Origin: Emiliania huxleyi CCMP1516
Taxonomy: Eukaryota; Haptophyta; Isochrysidales; Noelaerhabdaceae
Assembly (NCBI RefSeq): GCF_000372725.1
Contig: NW_005198244.1
Location: 710,578-774,577 of the forward strand
Length of the DNA: 64,000 nt
Direction: 5' to 3'
Under the pieces are notes generated by a model. That model was not told where the DNA came from, did no database searches, and saw only the letters and a list, made by a program, of their open reading frames with translations. The position numbers and the translations under genes are program-made. This document shows, piece after piece, positions 54,359-64,000 of the stretch (positions within the stretch are counted from its first letter, which is position 1; every line of letters begins with the position of its first letter).

Positions 54359-56857
54359 TCAGAAGCGGTCGAAGAATTCCCAAATGGAGGAAGGGGCAAA
54401 GGCTGGCGTCGAGTGTCCGAGGCTTGTCGGGCACCACACAACCGGGTATCCCTCGTCGCAGCCATTATACTCGACGCACGCGTCGATGCCAGTTACCACG
54501 CTGGTGTCTGCGCAGCCGTTCGCTTCCTTCCAGTGGTCACGAGAGGCTTGCCCGGAGGCGTACGAGACGATCGCGTCTGCGCTTCCGTGCGTGAGCCACG
54601 CCGCGACCTGCCCGGTACAGCCGGCACCGCCAAAAAAGGAGTAGGGCCCGTTGCCCATGATTGGCGCGATGGCGCGGACCTGATCGCCCAACTGGCAGCC
54701 AACCGTGTTGGACATGATGCCACCATAGCTTATGCCCGTCGAGAAGACTCGTGTCTCGTCGATGCAGTAGTCGCTCTTGAGCTTTGCGAGCATGGCACGC
54801 ACAAAGGCGATGTCCCGTCCGCCGCTGTTGGGCCAGCCGGCGCCACCGCCGTTCGCTGACAACCCCTGGCCAGCGACGAAGATAGCGCGGCCATCGCTTT
54901 GGCCCCAGAGACCTTGATACGATGGCCCCCGACCAAAGTAGCCATCAGCGGTCTGATCGGCGGTCCCTCCAAGTCCGTGCCACACCATCAGCAGCTTGTG
55001 AGGGAGGTTCGAGTCGTAGTCTGACGGCAGGTTGAGACGGAAGCGTCGCGCCGTTCCACCGACGTCAATATCGTATTCGCCAGACCCGGGAGACGGAGAA
55101 GATCCACATCCTGCGCTTCTGACCGGCTGACCCTCGAGCGGCGGCGGTGGCGGCGACGGCGGAGGGGGCGGTGGCGTTGGCGGTGGCGGCGACGGCGGAG
55201 GTGGCGGTGGCGGTGGCGGTGGCGGCGACGGCGGAGGTGGCGGTGGCGGTGGCGGCGAGGGGAAAGGCGGCGGCCTGCGTGGCGGGGGCGGCAAGGGCGG
55301 CGGTGGGAAGGGAAGCGGCGAAGGCGACGGCGGCGATGGGAGTAGTGAAGGAGGTGCATCAGGAGGAGACGGTGAGCGCGACGGCAGCCCCGAGGCCGGT
55401 GGTGGCGAGGGTGGCGGCGGCGAGGGCGGCGGCGGCGGCCGCGGTGGCGCCGACAGCGGCGGCGGCGGCGATGGAGGGACACCGTTGACGCTCACTTTTG
55501 CGTTGGTGTATGTGTAGCTGGCGTCGACCTCGCAGCCGCTATTTTCCTCAGAGTTCGTGCAGTTCCGATCCAGGATGCAGACCTTGTAGATCGCGTTACT
55601 GGCACACAAGATCCTTCTTGCAACACTTCCATCTTGTGCCGTGTCGTCCTCGTCGCTGCAATCGCCCAGCGTGAAGCGTGCCTTGCCATCCTCGATCACG
55701 GCCCACTGGTCTCTTGAGTTGGAATTGCCATAGACCTGCGCTGCGCCGCCAACGCCACCAATGTTGGGGTTCGGCAAGCAGGAGTCGGTCCCCGCGGGGA
55801 GAAACACGACGGTGAACCCGTCGCCAATGCCATCACCAGAGAAACGGATGGACGTTTCAACACGGGAGATGACGAATGGGATTCCGTCGCGTAGTCCGTA
55901 CTCTGTGTCCAAGATGACGTCCGGCCCTGGCGGCGGAGAAGGTGGGAAGGGCGGTGGCGGCGGCGACGGCGGCAGCGACGATAGCTGTGGCGGTGAGGGC
56001 GGAGAGCGTGGCGGTAGGGAGGGCGGCGGTGCTGGGGAGGACGGCGGTAGCAGTGGCGGCGAGGGCGGCGGTGGCGAGGTGGGTGGCGGTGGCGGCGGCG
56101 ACCTTGGTGGCGCAGCTAATCCAGGTGCGGGAGGATGAGATGATGGAGGCGAGCGTGAAAAGGGTGGCGCCGGTGGCGGTGCGGATGGCGGAGCGGTCGA
56201 AGTGAGCAGCTCAACCACAAGTGGCAACGACGCAGTCTCGACGGCTAGCTCCCACAAGGCTGAGGCAAGCGCCACGTCCTCGGCGTACGGCATGAGCTCA
56301 CTGGCGAGGGCGTCAGCATCTTCTTTCGTCTCCACTGAGACTTGCACCTGCACCAGAACGCTCCCTGGGGACACGCGGAGATTCACGTCGAAGACGGATT
56401 GCAAGCTCAGTGTGCCAACCAGGGCAACACGGAACGCGGCGCTGTCAAAGTCTTCCACATCTCCAGCGACCGTTACGTTGAAGGTTACTGCGTAGGCGCG
56501 CTCTGGCGGATCTGACGACTGCACCTCCACTGCGTCGTCCCGAAGCAGCAAGATGGTCACAGCGGTTGCAGCTAACAAGGCGACTGTCAACACGGTGAGC
56601 GCGACGGCGGCGAGCAGGATAATGCGCAAGGTAGAGGACAGAGCAGGCTTGTTCGGCGGTGGCGGCGGCGGCGGCGGCGGCGAGCCTGCTTTGATGGACA
56701 CTCTGTCGGAGGCCCAGGAGCGGCGTGAGCCTTGCTCGGAGGCCCAGGAGCGGCGTGAGCCTTGCTCGGAGGCCCAGGAGCGGCGTGAGCCTTGCTCGGA
56801 GGCCCAGGAGCGGCGTGAGCCTTGCTCGGAGGCCCAGGAGCGGCGTGAGCCTTGCAT
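54359..56857 (-). CDS. Membrane-anchored CE1-type (feruloyl/acetyl xylan esterase-like) hydrolase
   Basis: A single-exon 832-residue protein. Five N-terminal decapeptides GSRRSWASEQ precede a transmembrane segment at about residues 72-104. A small domain follows (VTFNVTVAGDVEDFD). Then come a Pro-rich linker, a lectin- or adhesin-like domain with paired Cys (near residues 330-470), a second long Pro/Ser linker, and the C-terminal esterase. The catalytic region has RRFRLNLPSDYD, VWHGLGG, the nucleophile elbow TGISYGG, an acidic HGSADAIVSYASG and a His in LGHSTPAF before WEFF: Ser-Asp-His as in CE1/LpqC enzymes. Topology suggests a type II protein with the enzyme outside or in the secretory lumen. 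It would remove ester-linked acyl groups from polysaccharides. It converges on the URB2 gene. Confidence 0.8.
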   Translation of the reverse strand: MQGSRRSWASEQGSRRSWASEQGSRRSWASEQGSRRSWASEQGSRRSWASDRVSIKAGSPPPPPPPPPNKPALSSTLRIILLAAVALTVLTVALLAATAVTILLLRDDAVEVQSSDPPERAYAVTFNVTVAGDVEDFDSAAFRVALVGTLSLQSVFDVNLRVSPGSVLVQVQVSVETKEDADALASELMPYAEDVALASALWELAVETASLPLVVELLTSTAPPSAPPPAPPFSRSPPSSHPPAPGLAAPPRSPPPPPPTSPPPPSPPLLPPSSPAPPPSLPPRSPPSPPQLSSLPPSPPPPPFPPSPPPGPDVILDTEYGLRDGIPFVISRVETSIRFSGDGIGDGFTVVFLPAGTDSCLPNPNIGGVGGAAQVYGNSNSRDQWAVIEDGKARFTLGDCSDEDDTAQDGSVARRILCASNAIYKVCILDRNCTNSEENSGCEVDASYTYTNAKVSVNGVPPSPPPPLSAPPRPPPPPSPPPPSPPPASGLPSRSPSPPDAPPSLLPSPPSPSPLPFPPPPLPPPPRRPPPFPSPPPPPPPPPSPPPPPPPPPPPSPPPPTPPPPPPSPPPPPLEGQPVRSAGCGSSPSPGSGEYDIDVGGTARRFRLNLPSDYDSNLPHKLLMVWHGLGGTADQTADGYFGRGPSYQGLWGQSDGRAIFVAGQGLSANGGGAGWPNSGGRDIAFVRAMLAKLKSDYCIDETRVFSTGISYGGIMSNTVGCQLGDQVRAIAPIMGNGPYSFFGGAGCTGQVAAWLTHGSADAIVSYASGQASRDHWKEANGCADTSVVTGIDACVEYNGCDEGYPVVWCPTSLGHSTPAFAPSSIWEFFDRF
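56708..56857 (-). repeat. Coding 30-bp repeat, five copies
   Basis: Five near-identical 30-bp units encode GSRRSWASEQ at the very N-terminus of the esterase. The ATG lies at the outer edge of the array, so copy number changes would only lengthen the cytosolic tail. Confidence 0.95.
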
Positions 56858-57069
56858 CAGATGGAGGCCAGCCGACTTTGGCCAGCTCGAGCCACGGGGC
56901 TGTCAATTGTGGTGGCCTTGCTCGGGGCCGGCGGAGGTTGCGGTGGAGATTGTGGTGGAGGTCGCAGCGGGAAGGATTGGTGGGGTGGAGATCGTGGCCG
57001 CGGCTCGAGAGTGGAAATGAGCGCAGCAGCGATCATCGCGGGCACGGTGGGCGGCGGCGCTCCTTTCGA

Positions 57070-57101
<32 letters not shown>

Positions 57102-57819
57102 CATAAAGAGAGAGAGAGAGAGAGAGAGAAGAGAGAATACAAAAGGGCCAGAAAGAAGATCCGCGAGTGCTCCGAGATGTAGCCGAGATACAGCCGAGAT
57201 ACAGCCGAGATATGAGCAACATGTCAGGCGAGCGGCGCGTCATCACGCCTCACCACTCGGCATAGGTGCGCCGACCAGCTCAACCAGCTGCTCGACGAGC
57301 ACGTGACGCGCGCAAACGCAAAGGCGCGAGGCCGCCAAACTCCCCCCCCGCTGCGGCTCTCGGCCACCCTTTCCCAGTCGCTCCCCTCACCCCCTCCACC
57401 CTCACCCCCTCCCCTCCCCGCAAAGGCGCGCGCCGAGCGGTCGCCCTTCCGCCTCTTCTACCGCGCTAAGGCGTGCGCCCGCTCGCCACTGGCGCCGCGG
57501 CGCGGAGCTTCCCCCGAGCCGTCTTGGGCGCCTCCCCTGCAGGCGTCCCTCGCCTTCCGCTGGCGCCGCGCTGCGGACTCTGTCGCGCTGCAACCACCAC
57601 TCCCTTTGTTCTCTTCTCATAAAATCGGAGGGCTTTCTCTCGAGGTCTCGAGATACACAAAGCGTCACCTCTTTCTATGGACACGTCAGCTTTCATCAGT
57701 TGGAAAGAGAGAGGGGAAGGCGATATAAAGAAATTGGCGCCCCCGCTCGCCTTGTTATTACCCCTCCGAACTCTACCCAGGGACTGGCCTGCTGCGAACC
57801 CAATCCGCTGTCATCGGCG
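56858..57819. other. Divergent-gene spacer with GA microsatellite and possible orphan exons
   Basis: 57070-57130 is a GA-repeat block. 57173-57212 holds GCCGAGATAC units like those in introns elsewhere. Just after an AG at 57268 the frame reads C-A-D-Q-L-N-Q-L-L-D-E-H-V-T-R, which looks like coding sequence, so a small intron-bearing gene may exist here, but I cannot assemble it. Confidence 0.35.
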
Positions 57820-59964
57820 ATGTTACTCTGCCTGCTCGCGCTCCCATCCCACACGGCGGACGCACCGCCAAGCGCCTACGGCGAGCCCGCCTCCAGCGCG
57901 CCGCCCACCACGTCGTTCCTCTCCCGCACGCTCGGCTCCGGCATGGTCCTGCAGCGTGCGCCACAGCGTGCCGTCGTGTGGGGCCACGTTGCCGCTGGCA
58001 CGACTGTCTCGACCACCATGACGGGCGGCGGCGCTCACCAGCTGCTCACCACCGTGGCGGGCGGCGACGGAATCTGGAGACAGGCGCTCCCAGCAGTGCC
58101 CGCCTCGCCAACGCCTCACAAATTGGCCTTCAAAGCGTCCACTGGCGAGACGGCCGCAATCGAGAATGTGCTCTTTGGCGATGTGTATCTGTGCGGCGGG
58201 CAGAGCAACATGCAGTTCTCGATGCCCGTGATTGAGAACTCGACCCAGGAAATTGCGCGTGCCGATGGGTGAAAATTCTACCCTCTCTCTCCCTCTCTCT
58301 CCCTCCCTCTCCCTCTCTCGCTCTCTCTCGCCCGCGCTCGCCCGCGCTCGCCCTCTCGTAGTGCTCACCTCAGCTGGCCCCGTGAAGGTACCCTCTAGTC
58401 CGCCTCTTCACCGTCGGCCAGAAGACCAGCTCCAAGGTGCCGCTGCCCGACCTGCAGACGGTGGAGCAGAGTTGGTCTGTCGCGAGCGCAAAGACGGTCG
58501 CCAACAGCAAGGGCTTCGGCTACTTTTCTGCGGTCTGTTGGATCTTTGGTCGCGAGGTATTCGACGCGCTCGGCGGCCAGACGCCCGTCGGCCTGATCTC
58601 GAGCAACTGGGGCGGAACGCCCGTCGAGAGCTGGACGACCCCGGAGGTACTCCGGTCTTGCAACCTGAGCACGGTCGACAGCACCCTGTACAACTCGATG
58701 ATCCACCCGTACACGGTCGGCCCGATGGCGCTGGTCGGCTTCGCTTGGTACCAGGGCGAGGCCAACGTCGATGAGCGGCGCGGCGACGAGGGAGCGGCGC
58801 GGTACGCGTGCACCTTTCCCGGGATGATCCGCCAGTGGAGGCGCTCCTTTGCGCGGCCCGCCGCCTACTTTGGCTTCGTGCAGCTCTCCACGTGGTGCGG
58901 CAACGGCGAGCTCATCGCCGAGATGCGCACCGTCGGCCAGATGGCAGCGCTCGCCCTCCCCAAGGTGGGCTACGCGACCAACGCCGACCACGGCGCCGGC
59001 TGCAACATCCGTGAGCCGCCGAACGGCCCAACGCCCTGCCTCTCCCGCATCTGAGCGCTGCCCCCCACGCTTGTCCGGCGCAGACCCGCCACCGAAGCAG
59101 TACTGCGGCAAGCGGCTGGCCAACTCGGCGCTCGCCCTCGAGTATGGGAGGGACGTCGCTTGGCGCTCTCCCTCCTTCGCGTCGCAGGTCGCCTCGGCGG
59201 CGCCACCCTCCATCAAAATCTCCCTTTCCGACGTCAGCGCCGCCGGCTTGCGCGACGACGTCTACCCCTTCAACTACCTCGGCGGCGCCTTCAACTGCAG
59301 CGCGCAGGCGGGCAAATGCGCGTGGGCCGAGCTCCTTCTCGCCGACGGGTCGTGGGTCAACGCGACCCTCTCTCTGGCCGGCGGGAGCGCCCTCACCCTC
59401 ACCGCGTCAGCCGCGCCAGCCGCCTCCGCCGGCGCCCCCCTCGCCTCGCGGTACGGCTGGGGAGCAGTGCCGATGCTCAGTCTGTACGACCGAGGAACCG
59501 GCTTGCCGGTGCTTCCCTGGTACGAGAACATCACCGCAGGCAAGGCGCGGGATGGCGGGCGGGCCGCGGCGGCGGCCACGGTCGCGGCGGCCGAGGCCAA
59601 GGAGGCTGAAGCGGTTGCTGCGGTGACGGCGGGTGTCGACTGCCACGCGTCGAGGTTGCCCGGCCATTGCTGCACGTCGCGGCCATCCGAGCAGACGTGC
59701 CTGGCGGCCAACTGTCGCTGGTCACACGAGGGCTGCAACATCGAGCAGGAGGACCGGGCCACGTGCAGTGCGATCGGCGACTGCGGCAAGGCGTACGAGG
59801 CGTGCTGCGCCGGCTTTGCCGCCAAGGGGTTCCCGTGCGGCTGCCACCTTCAGGACGGGTCGGGCGCCGCGGGCGCAGGCTGTGGCGACTGCGGCACCGC
59901 CTTCTCGGCATGCTGCCTCGGCTTCAAGGCGAAGGGCTACCCGTGCAAGTGCGATGTGCACTAG
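57820..59964 (+). CDS. Sialate O-acetylesterase-like SGNH hydrolase with Cys-rich tail
   Basis: Exons 57820-58268, 58388-59010 and 59084-59964 join to 650 residues. The second junction rebuilds the catalytic N-I-H-P motif that neither frame shows alone (exon 2 ends one base into the His codon), strong support for the splice. Signal peptide at residues 1-15. The Ser block is GGQSNMQFSM; PVGLISSNWGGTPVESW and WYQGEAN follow; Asp/His end is DHGAGCNIHP, then KQYCGKRLANSALALEYG, as in SIAE. The family removes O-acetyl groups from sialic acids or related sugars. After the enzyme, about 120 residues form a Cys-rich tail with two copies of a CG..AF/Y.ACC.GF.AKG.PC.C unit. Both introns start GT. Confidence 0.85.
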
Positions 59965-60492
59965 CAGGTGTAGGTGTGCTTGAGGCGAGGGAGGTGTCCA
60001 TACGTAGACACCGCGGGGCCGCGGGGGGAGCCCCGCACCCGTGTATTCTTATTTTGCTTGGCCGGACCCCCCGGTTTTTTTTTGCTTGGGCGTACACCAT
60101 GCCGGGGTAGGTAGGCTAGGTCTGGGCCCTTCCCGTCGCGTTTTCCCCTCGGTCTTCAAGCCGGAATTTTTACAGAGCAGAAGAAGAATTTTCGGTTGAA
60201 ATCACGATGTCAACCCTCCCCAAGTTGGTGATCTGATGCTTGTAGGGCTTGAGTGTTGAGAGAGTGGCCTGCCATGTCATAGTTGCAGGAGAGTCCACCA
60301 ACCCTCACCTTAAGTTGGTATAGTACCCCACTTCACTTACGGAGTGATTTATTTTTTAGTTTACCATAAGTAGGGTAGGCAGGTAGGTAGGTAGGGGGTG
60401 GGGGAGCAAAGGCGGCCAGCAAAAAAGAATACGTGTAAGCCCACACCAAGAACCTATCGCACTTCATCACTCCCAGCACCTGCACCGCGTAT
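59965..60492. other. Intergenic, AT-richer, with repeated TTGCTTGG motifs
   Basis: A segment at about 60045-60070 (GTATTCTTATTTTGCTTGG) recurs inverted at about 60418-60442, and a variant stands at 60078-60100. The 60360-60400 part has GTAGG repeats. This could be a small hairpin-type element, but the ends are not clear. Confidence 0.4.
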
Positions 60493-62360
60493 ATGGCGGC
60501 GCCGCCGCCCTCGCTCTCGCCCGATTCGGTATTCGAACAGGACCTCGACCTGCAAAGGCCGCTCGGCGAAGCAACATCTTTCACGCAGCTGAAGCCGCTC
60601 TCGGAGCTCGGGGCAGGCGATTTCTGCACGGTGCATACCGCCACGCTTTGCGGCAGCATGGTCGCGCTCAAGCGCCTCAGGAAGGACCTGGCGCCGGAGC
60701 GCGAGAAAATAGGACTAGCAGATCTGCGACGCGAGGTGGCAGTGCTCACGAGGATCAACCACCCACACATCATTCGCCTCGTCGCGCATGGCATCGCTGA
60801 CGACGGGTCGCCCTTCTGCTGCCTCACAATGTTTTCGCAGCCGCTGGGCGCGCTCTTGCCGACTGGCAAGGTTGGCTTCTTTGCGGAGCGGCGCGAGGCG
60901 AAGGAGTGGCCACTCGCCAGAGCGGTAGCGGTGGGGCTTCAGCTGGCGAGGGCGCTGCGCCTTCGCCTGCGGAGGCTCCTGCGGCGGCTGCACCTGCTGC
61001 TGCGGGTGAGCCCGACGACGACGAGCAGCCTGACGGCGCGCGCATTCCGGACCTCGATGATGTCTTGGGCTGGGGGGGTGGCAAGGGTGTAGGAGGGCTC
61101 TCAGGAGACCGTTTGCCGGCAGCAGGGGGCGCGCGCTCGGCCGACATGTGCGCGAGAATGCCGCAGAAGTAACTATGAAGTAACTGTGTTTGGGCTGTCT
61201 CCCGGGCGTGTTTGAACCCTAATTGTCGGCCCCAGTGACCGGTCTAGAGGTCTGTGTGTGGCCTGGGGGGGCCAAACAATAAGGCGAGGGGTTCCTAGTA
61301 AGCGGCTGGGGGGTGCGAGCCCGTGCTATAGTGCAGTGAATATACTTACTTCCTGAAGTAACTTCATCCTTCAGATAGACAAAAGCGTAAGTCGATGCGC
61401 AGCCACGGCCGTGCCGCGGTGGGCGCGCCACCTCCCGCGAGCGCGGCGGGATCGGAATTGCGGTCGGAGGGACGGGCGAGCAGCCGCCGCCGCCGCCATA
61501 TACCATCAGCGACGACGAGCTGAAGCCCCACGATGAGTTCCTGCCCGGCTACAGGTGCGTCACCGCCGAGACTCGTCTTGCCCCCCCCCCCCCCCCCGCA
61601 TCCCCGTGCCTCACGCTGCCTCCCTGCCGCCGCTTGCAACAGGCTGCTCCACCGCGACATCAAGCCAAACAACGTTGGAGTCTTCTCCGACGGCCGCGTC
61701 GTGCTCGCCGACTTTGGGCTGCTCTCGCTCTGGAAAAAGGACGCGGAGGACGACGCCGCCGTCCGGCCGCTCACCGGCATGACGGGCTCGCTCCGGTACA
61801 TGGCGCCCGAGGTTGCCCTCTCGCAGCCGTACAACCACAAGGCGGAGGTCTTCTCCTTCACCTCGCTGTTGTACCACATGCTCTCGCGCCGCAAGCCCTT
61901 CGAGTTCATGACGCCCTCGGTCTTCCTGCGCGAGGCGTGCCGCGGAGGCAACCGGCCTCCTCTCGGCAAGGCGTGGCCGGCCCAGCTGCGCGGGCTGGTA
62001 GCTGCGGGCTGGTCGGCCGAGCTGGCGGAGCGGCCCGAGTTCGAGGCCGTGGTCCGCGCCCTCGAGGCGATGCCGAGGGAGGAGCGGCTGAGGCCGAGGA
62101 CGCCCTCCTCCAGCGGGCGGGCGGCGGAGGGGAGGGAGGCGGGCGGCGGCGGGTCGCCGGGCGGCAGCGGGTCGCCGCGGTCGGAGAGGACCAAGTGGGC
62201 GGCGGCCAAGGCGGCGGTGGCGACGGGACGGCTCAGGCAAGCGCACTCCAAGGGGAGCCTGGTGAGCTTCAACGAGAGCCAGCTCGAGGCGGGCGCTAGT
62301 TCCAGTGGCGGGAGGCTGCGGCGCGTGCAGTCCGAGGGGAGTGCCCTGAGCCGCCTATGA
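60493..62360 (+). CDS. Protein kinase (TKL-like), middle exons uncertain
   Basis: Exon 1 from the ATG at 60493 has the Gly loop LGAGDFCTVHTA, the Lys in VALKRL and the helix-C Glu in DLRREVAVL. A later exon ending at 61554 reads PHDEFLPGYR and joins over a GT-AG intron (61555-61642) to LLHRDIKPNNVGV, DFG, TGSLRYMAPEVAL and EVFSFTSLLYHML, the catalytic and activation segments. All key residues are present, so it should be active. The C-terminal tail is Ser/Gly/Arg-rich. Between about 60950 and 61500 the gene encodes an Ala/Pro-rich insert or holds introns; I could not fix these borders. The intron 61555-61642 includes a run of about 17 C. Confidence 0.75.
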
Positions 62361-62479
62361 CAGTGGAAGGGCGCGCGCGGAGGAGCCGAGCCCGACGCGA
62401 ACGCGGCCAAGGGCGAGGTAGTGGGCGGAGAGTGTGTGGGCGTAGCGTGAGGACATTGAGGAGGGCGGCGGGAAGGGAG

Positions 62480-62488
62480 TATAAAAAG
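62480..62488 (+). promoter_or_regulatory. TATA-like box
   Basis: TATAAAAAG stands 91 bp upstream of the ATG of the ankyrin gene at 62571 and 120 bp after the kinase stop. It is the only good TATA match next to a start in this window. Confidence 0.45.
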
Positions 62489-62570
62489 CAGGAAAGAAGA
62501 AAAATTACGAGCGTGCAAAAGCTCTGCTCAATCGTGCTGCGTGTCGCCATCCGTGCTCCGTCCAGAGCCC

Positions 62571-64000
62571 ATGCCGCAGCCCGCCGAGGAGCTCCGTCCA
62601 GAGCCCATCCTCGCGGTGCCCACACCCAAGAACGTCCGGGACTCACTCTTTGCCGCCGCCACGCACGGCGACGCGGACCAGCTTCGGCTCTTGATCCAAG
62701 CGGGCGCTCTGACTGCCCCACGACCAGTTCGGTATTTGAGCGGCCCCAACGAGCTCTTTACGCGCGAGCCTACACCGTTGCTCCTCGCCATCATGCACAA
62801 TAAAAGGAGGTGCGCCGAGCTGCTGGTTGAGGCGACAGCGACAGCGGACCTCGACGCCCGGTGCGGCCCCGATCTCGAGACGGCGCTGCACGTGAGCTGC
62901 GCCCGGGGCCACGTTGCCATCACCAAGGCTCTGCTCGATGCAAGTGCGGACCACGCCACCGTTGACGCATATGGACGCTCGCCCCTCCTCATCGCCTGCC
63001 TGGCCGACCAGCCCGAGTGCGCGTCGCTCATGCTCGCGTCGGGCGCGGATGTTGAGCAGCCCATGACTGGCGACAATCCGGGCGCGACGCCGTTGTACGC
63101 CGCCGCGTGCGCCGGCTCGCAGCCCGCGACGGAGGTAAGACTCCGCAGACGCCTGCGCCTCACCCCGCTGACGGCACTCTAGGCTCTTTGAGATGCGCCT
63201 CGCTGCTGTGCGAGGCGGGCGCTCGCGTCAACGCGCGCACGCAGAACGGCGCTTCGCCGATGCTGGTCGCCGCGCAGGACGGGCACCTTCACGTCGCGAT
63301 GCTGCTCTCCTCGTACGGCGCCGAACGCGGGCCAGACTACCTCGACGCCACTGGCATCGTCGTGCGGCCGTCGGAGGCGGAGACGCTCGCACGCGACTCG
63401 GGCAACCGGGAGCTGCACCAGTGGATCGCAGCCTCGTACCGCTACCTCCCGCTGCACCACGTGCGCGTCCTCACGCCGCAGCGCGCCGTCGAGCTGCTGC
63501 GGGCGGGCTGCTCGCCCCACGCCCGCCCGGCCCCGTCCCGTCCCGAGGGGTCCGCCACCCCGCCCGAGGGCTCGCCCGGGGCGGTCTCGCCGTCGGCTCT
63601 GCCACCCTCCGAGGCTAGCTCCGAGGCGGAGGCGTGCCTGTCGCCCGCCGAACTCGCGCGTCAGCACGTGGACGACCCGCGCGTCCCCGCCGCCAAGATC
63701 ATCCTGCGCGCGGCGGAGCCGTGGTCGCCCGACACGCACCACCTCTGGGGCGCGAGGCAGCGCGGGCACGCCGTGCAGCTGTGCTTGGTCGGCTACCAGC
63801 TGGCGGACCTCCTCGCCGCCGCCGCCCCCCAGCAGGCCCAGCAGGGCGCCTTTGTCGACGTGTGGCTCGCGTACGTGATGCCGCTCGCGGTGAGCTGGTC
63901 GAGCTGCCAGGCGTGCGCCCGGCCGCAGCAGGAGCTGCCAAAGAGGAGCCCGCCCCTCAAGCCCTCGCCGGCGCCGCGCAGCGTGTCGCCCCTCAGCCTG
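62571..64000 (+). CDS. Ankyrin repeat protein, cut by the window end
   Basis: Exon 1 (62571-63114) and exon 2 (63183 onward) join over a GC-AG intron; the junction restores an ankyrin repeat (TPLYAAACAG, then S-L-R-C-A-S-L-L-C-E-A-G-A). At least five repeats are visible (SLFAAATHGDADQLRLLIQ; TALHVSCARGHVAITKALL; SPLLIACLADQPECASLML; SPMLVAAQDGHLHVAMLL). Past 63480 the protein turns Pro/Ser-rich, then has a more ordered part with HHLWGARQRGHAVQLCLVGYQLADLL, and is still open at base 64000. No catalytic domain is seen so far. Confidence 0.7.

Noticed and set aside
55140-56140. Gly/Ala-rich plus-strand frames
   Set aside because: Complement of the esterase Pro-rich linkers; no independent support.
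1-64000. tRNA, rRNA or CRISPR loci
   Set aside because: A visual scan for tRNA T-loop patterns and for regular direct repeats with unique spacers found nothing convincing; the tandem arrays present are satellites without spacers.

Overview
The window is nuclear DNA of a very GC-rich, intron-bearing microbial eukaryote, most likely a unicellular alga. Evidence: third-codon-position GC saturation, Ala/Pro/Gly-rich proteins, many ankyrin, sulfotransferase, GT90 and Cys-rich secreted proteins, a TTAGGG-type interstitial repeat, and introns full of satellites. A haptophyte is my best guess and a pelagophyte the main alternative; nothing here fixes the species.

Layout. 1-5.9 kb: large minus-strand protein of unknown function. 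6.9-11.95 kb: DNA element with 23-bp perfect terminal inverted repeats and two plus-strand ORFs. 12.3-14.4 kb: ankyrin-coiled-coil-RING protein (minus). 15-16.9 kb: two poorly resolved plus-strand genes, one sulfotransferase-like. 17.1-19.7 kb (minus) ankyrin gene, divergent from a ferric reductase/NADPH oxidase-type gene at 19.9-22.3 kb (plus). 24-25.3 kb methyltransferase-like gene. 25.6-27.1 kb GST-like gene whose intron is all telomere-type repeat. 27.7-30.4 kb protein with a fresh internal duplication and LRR tail. 31.2-36.6 kb SNF2 ATPase of the ERCC6L2/SWI2 type (minus, 13 exons). 38.1 kb small acidic protein. 39-40.4 kb coiled-coil protein. 40.7-42.9 kb GT90 glycosyltransferase (minus). 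43.8-45.5 kb sulfotransferase plus shuffled fragments of a second copy. 45.8-54.1 kb URB2-type ribosome biogenesis protein. 54.4-56.9 kb membrane-anchored CE1 esterase (minus). 57.8-60 kb sialate O-acetylesterase. 60.5-62.4 kb protein kinase. 62.6 kb to the window end: ankyrin protein.

The main result concerns introns. I placed 40 introns where the reading frame closes and family motifs are restored. By my reading 26 start with GC, 3 with GA and only 11 with GT; all end in AG. The SNF2 gene needs 12 introns and none has a GT donor; the model still closes exactly to 1166 codons. In many introns the first 8-30 bases copy the start of the downstream exon, sometimes exactly, and intron bodies are often short satellites. 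This fits introns born by tandem duplication or by introner-like insertion with target duplication. It is the strongest candidate here for something new.

Caution: all splice sites are inferred from sequence alone, without transcripts. Functional names rest on motifs I can read, not on searches.
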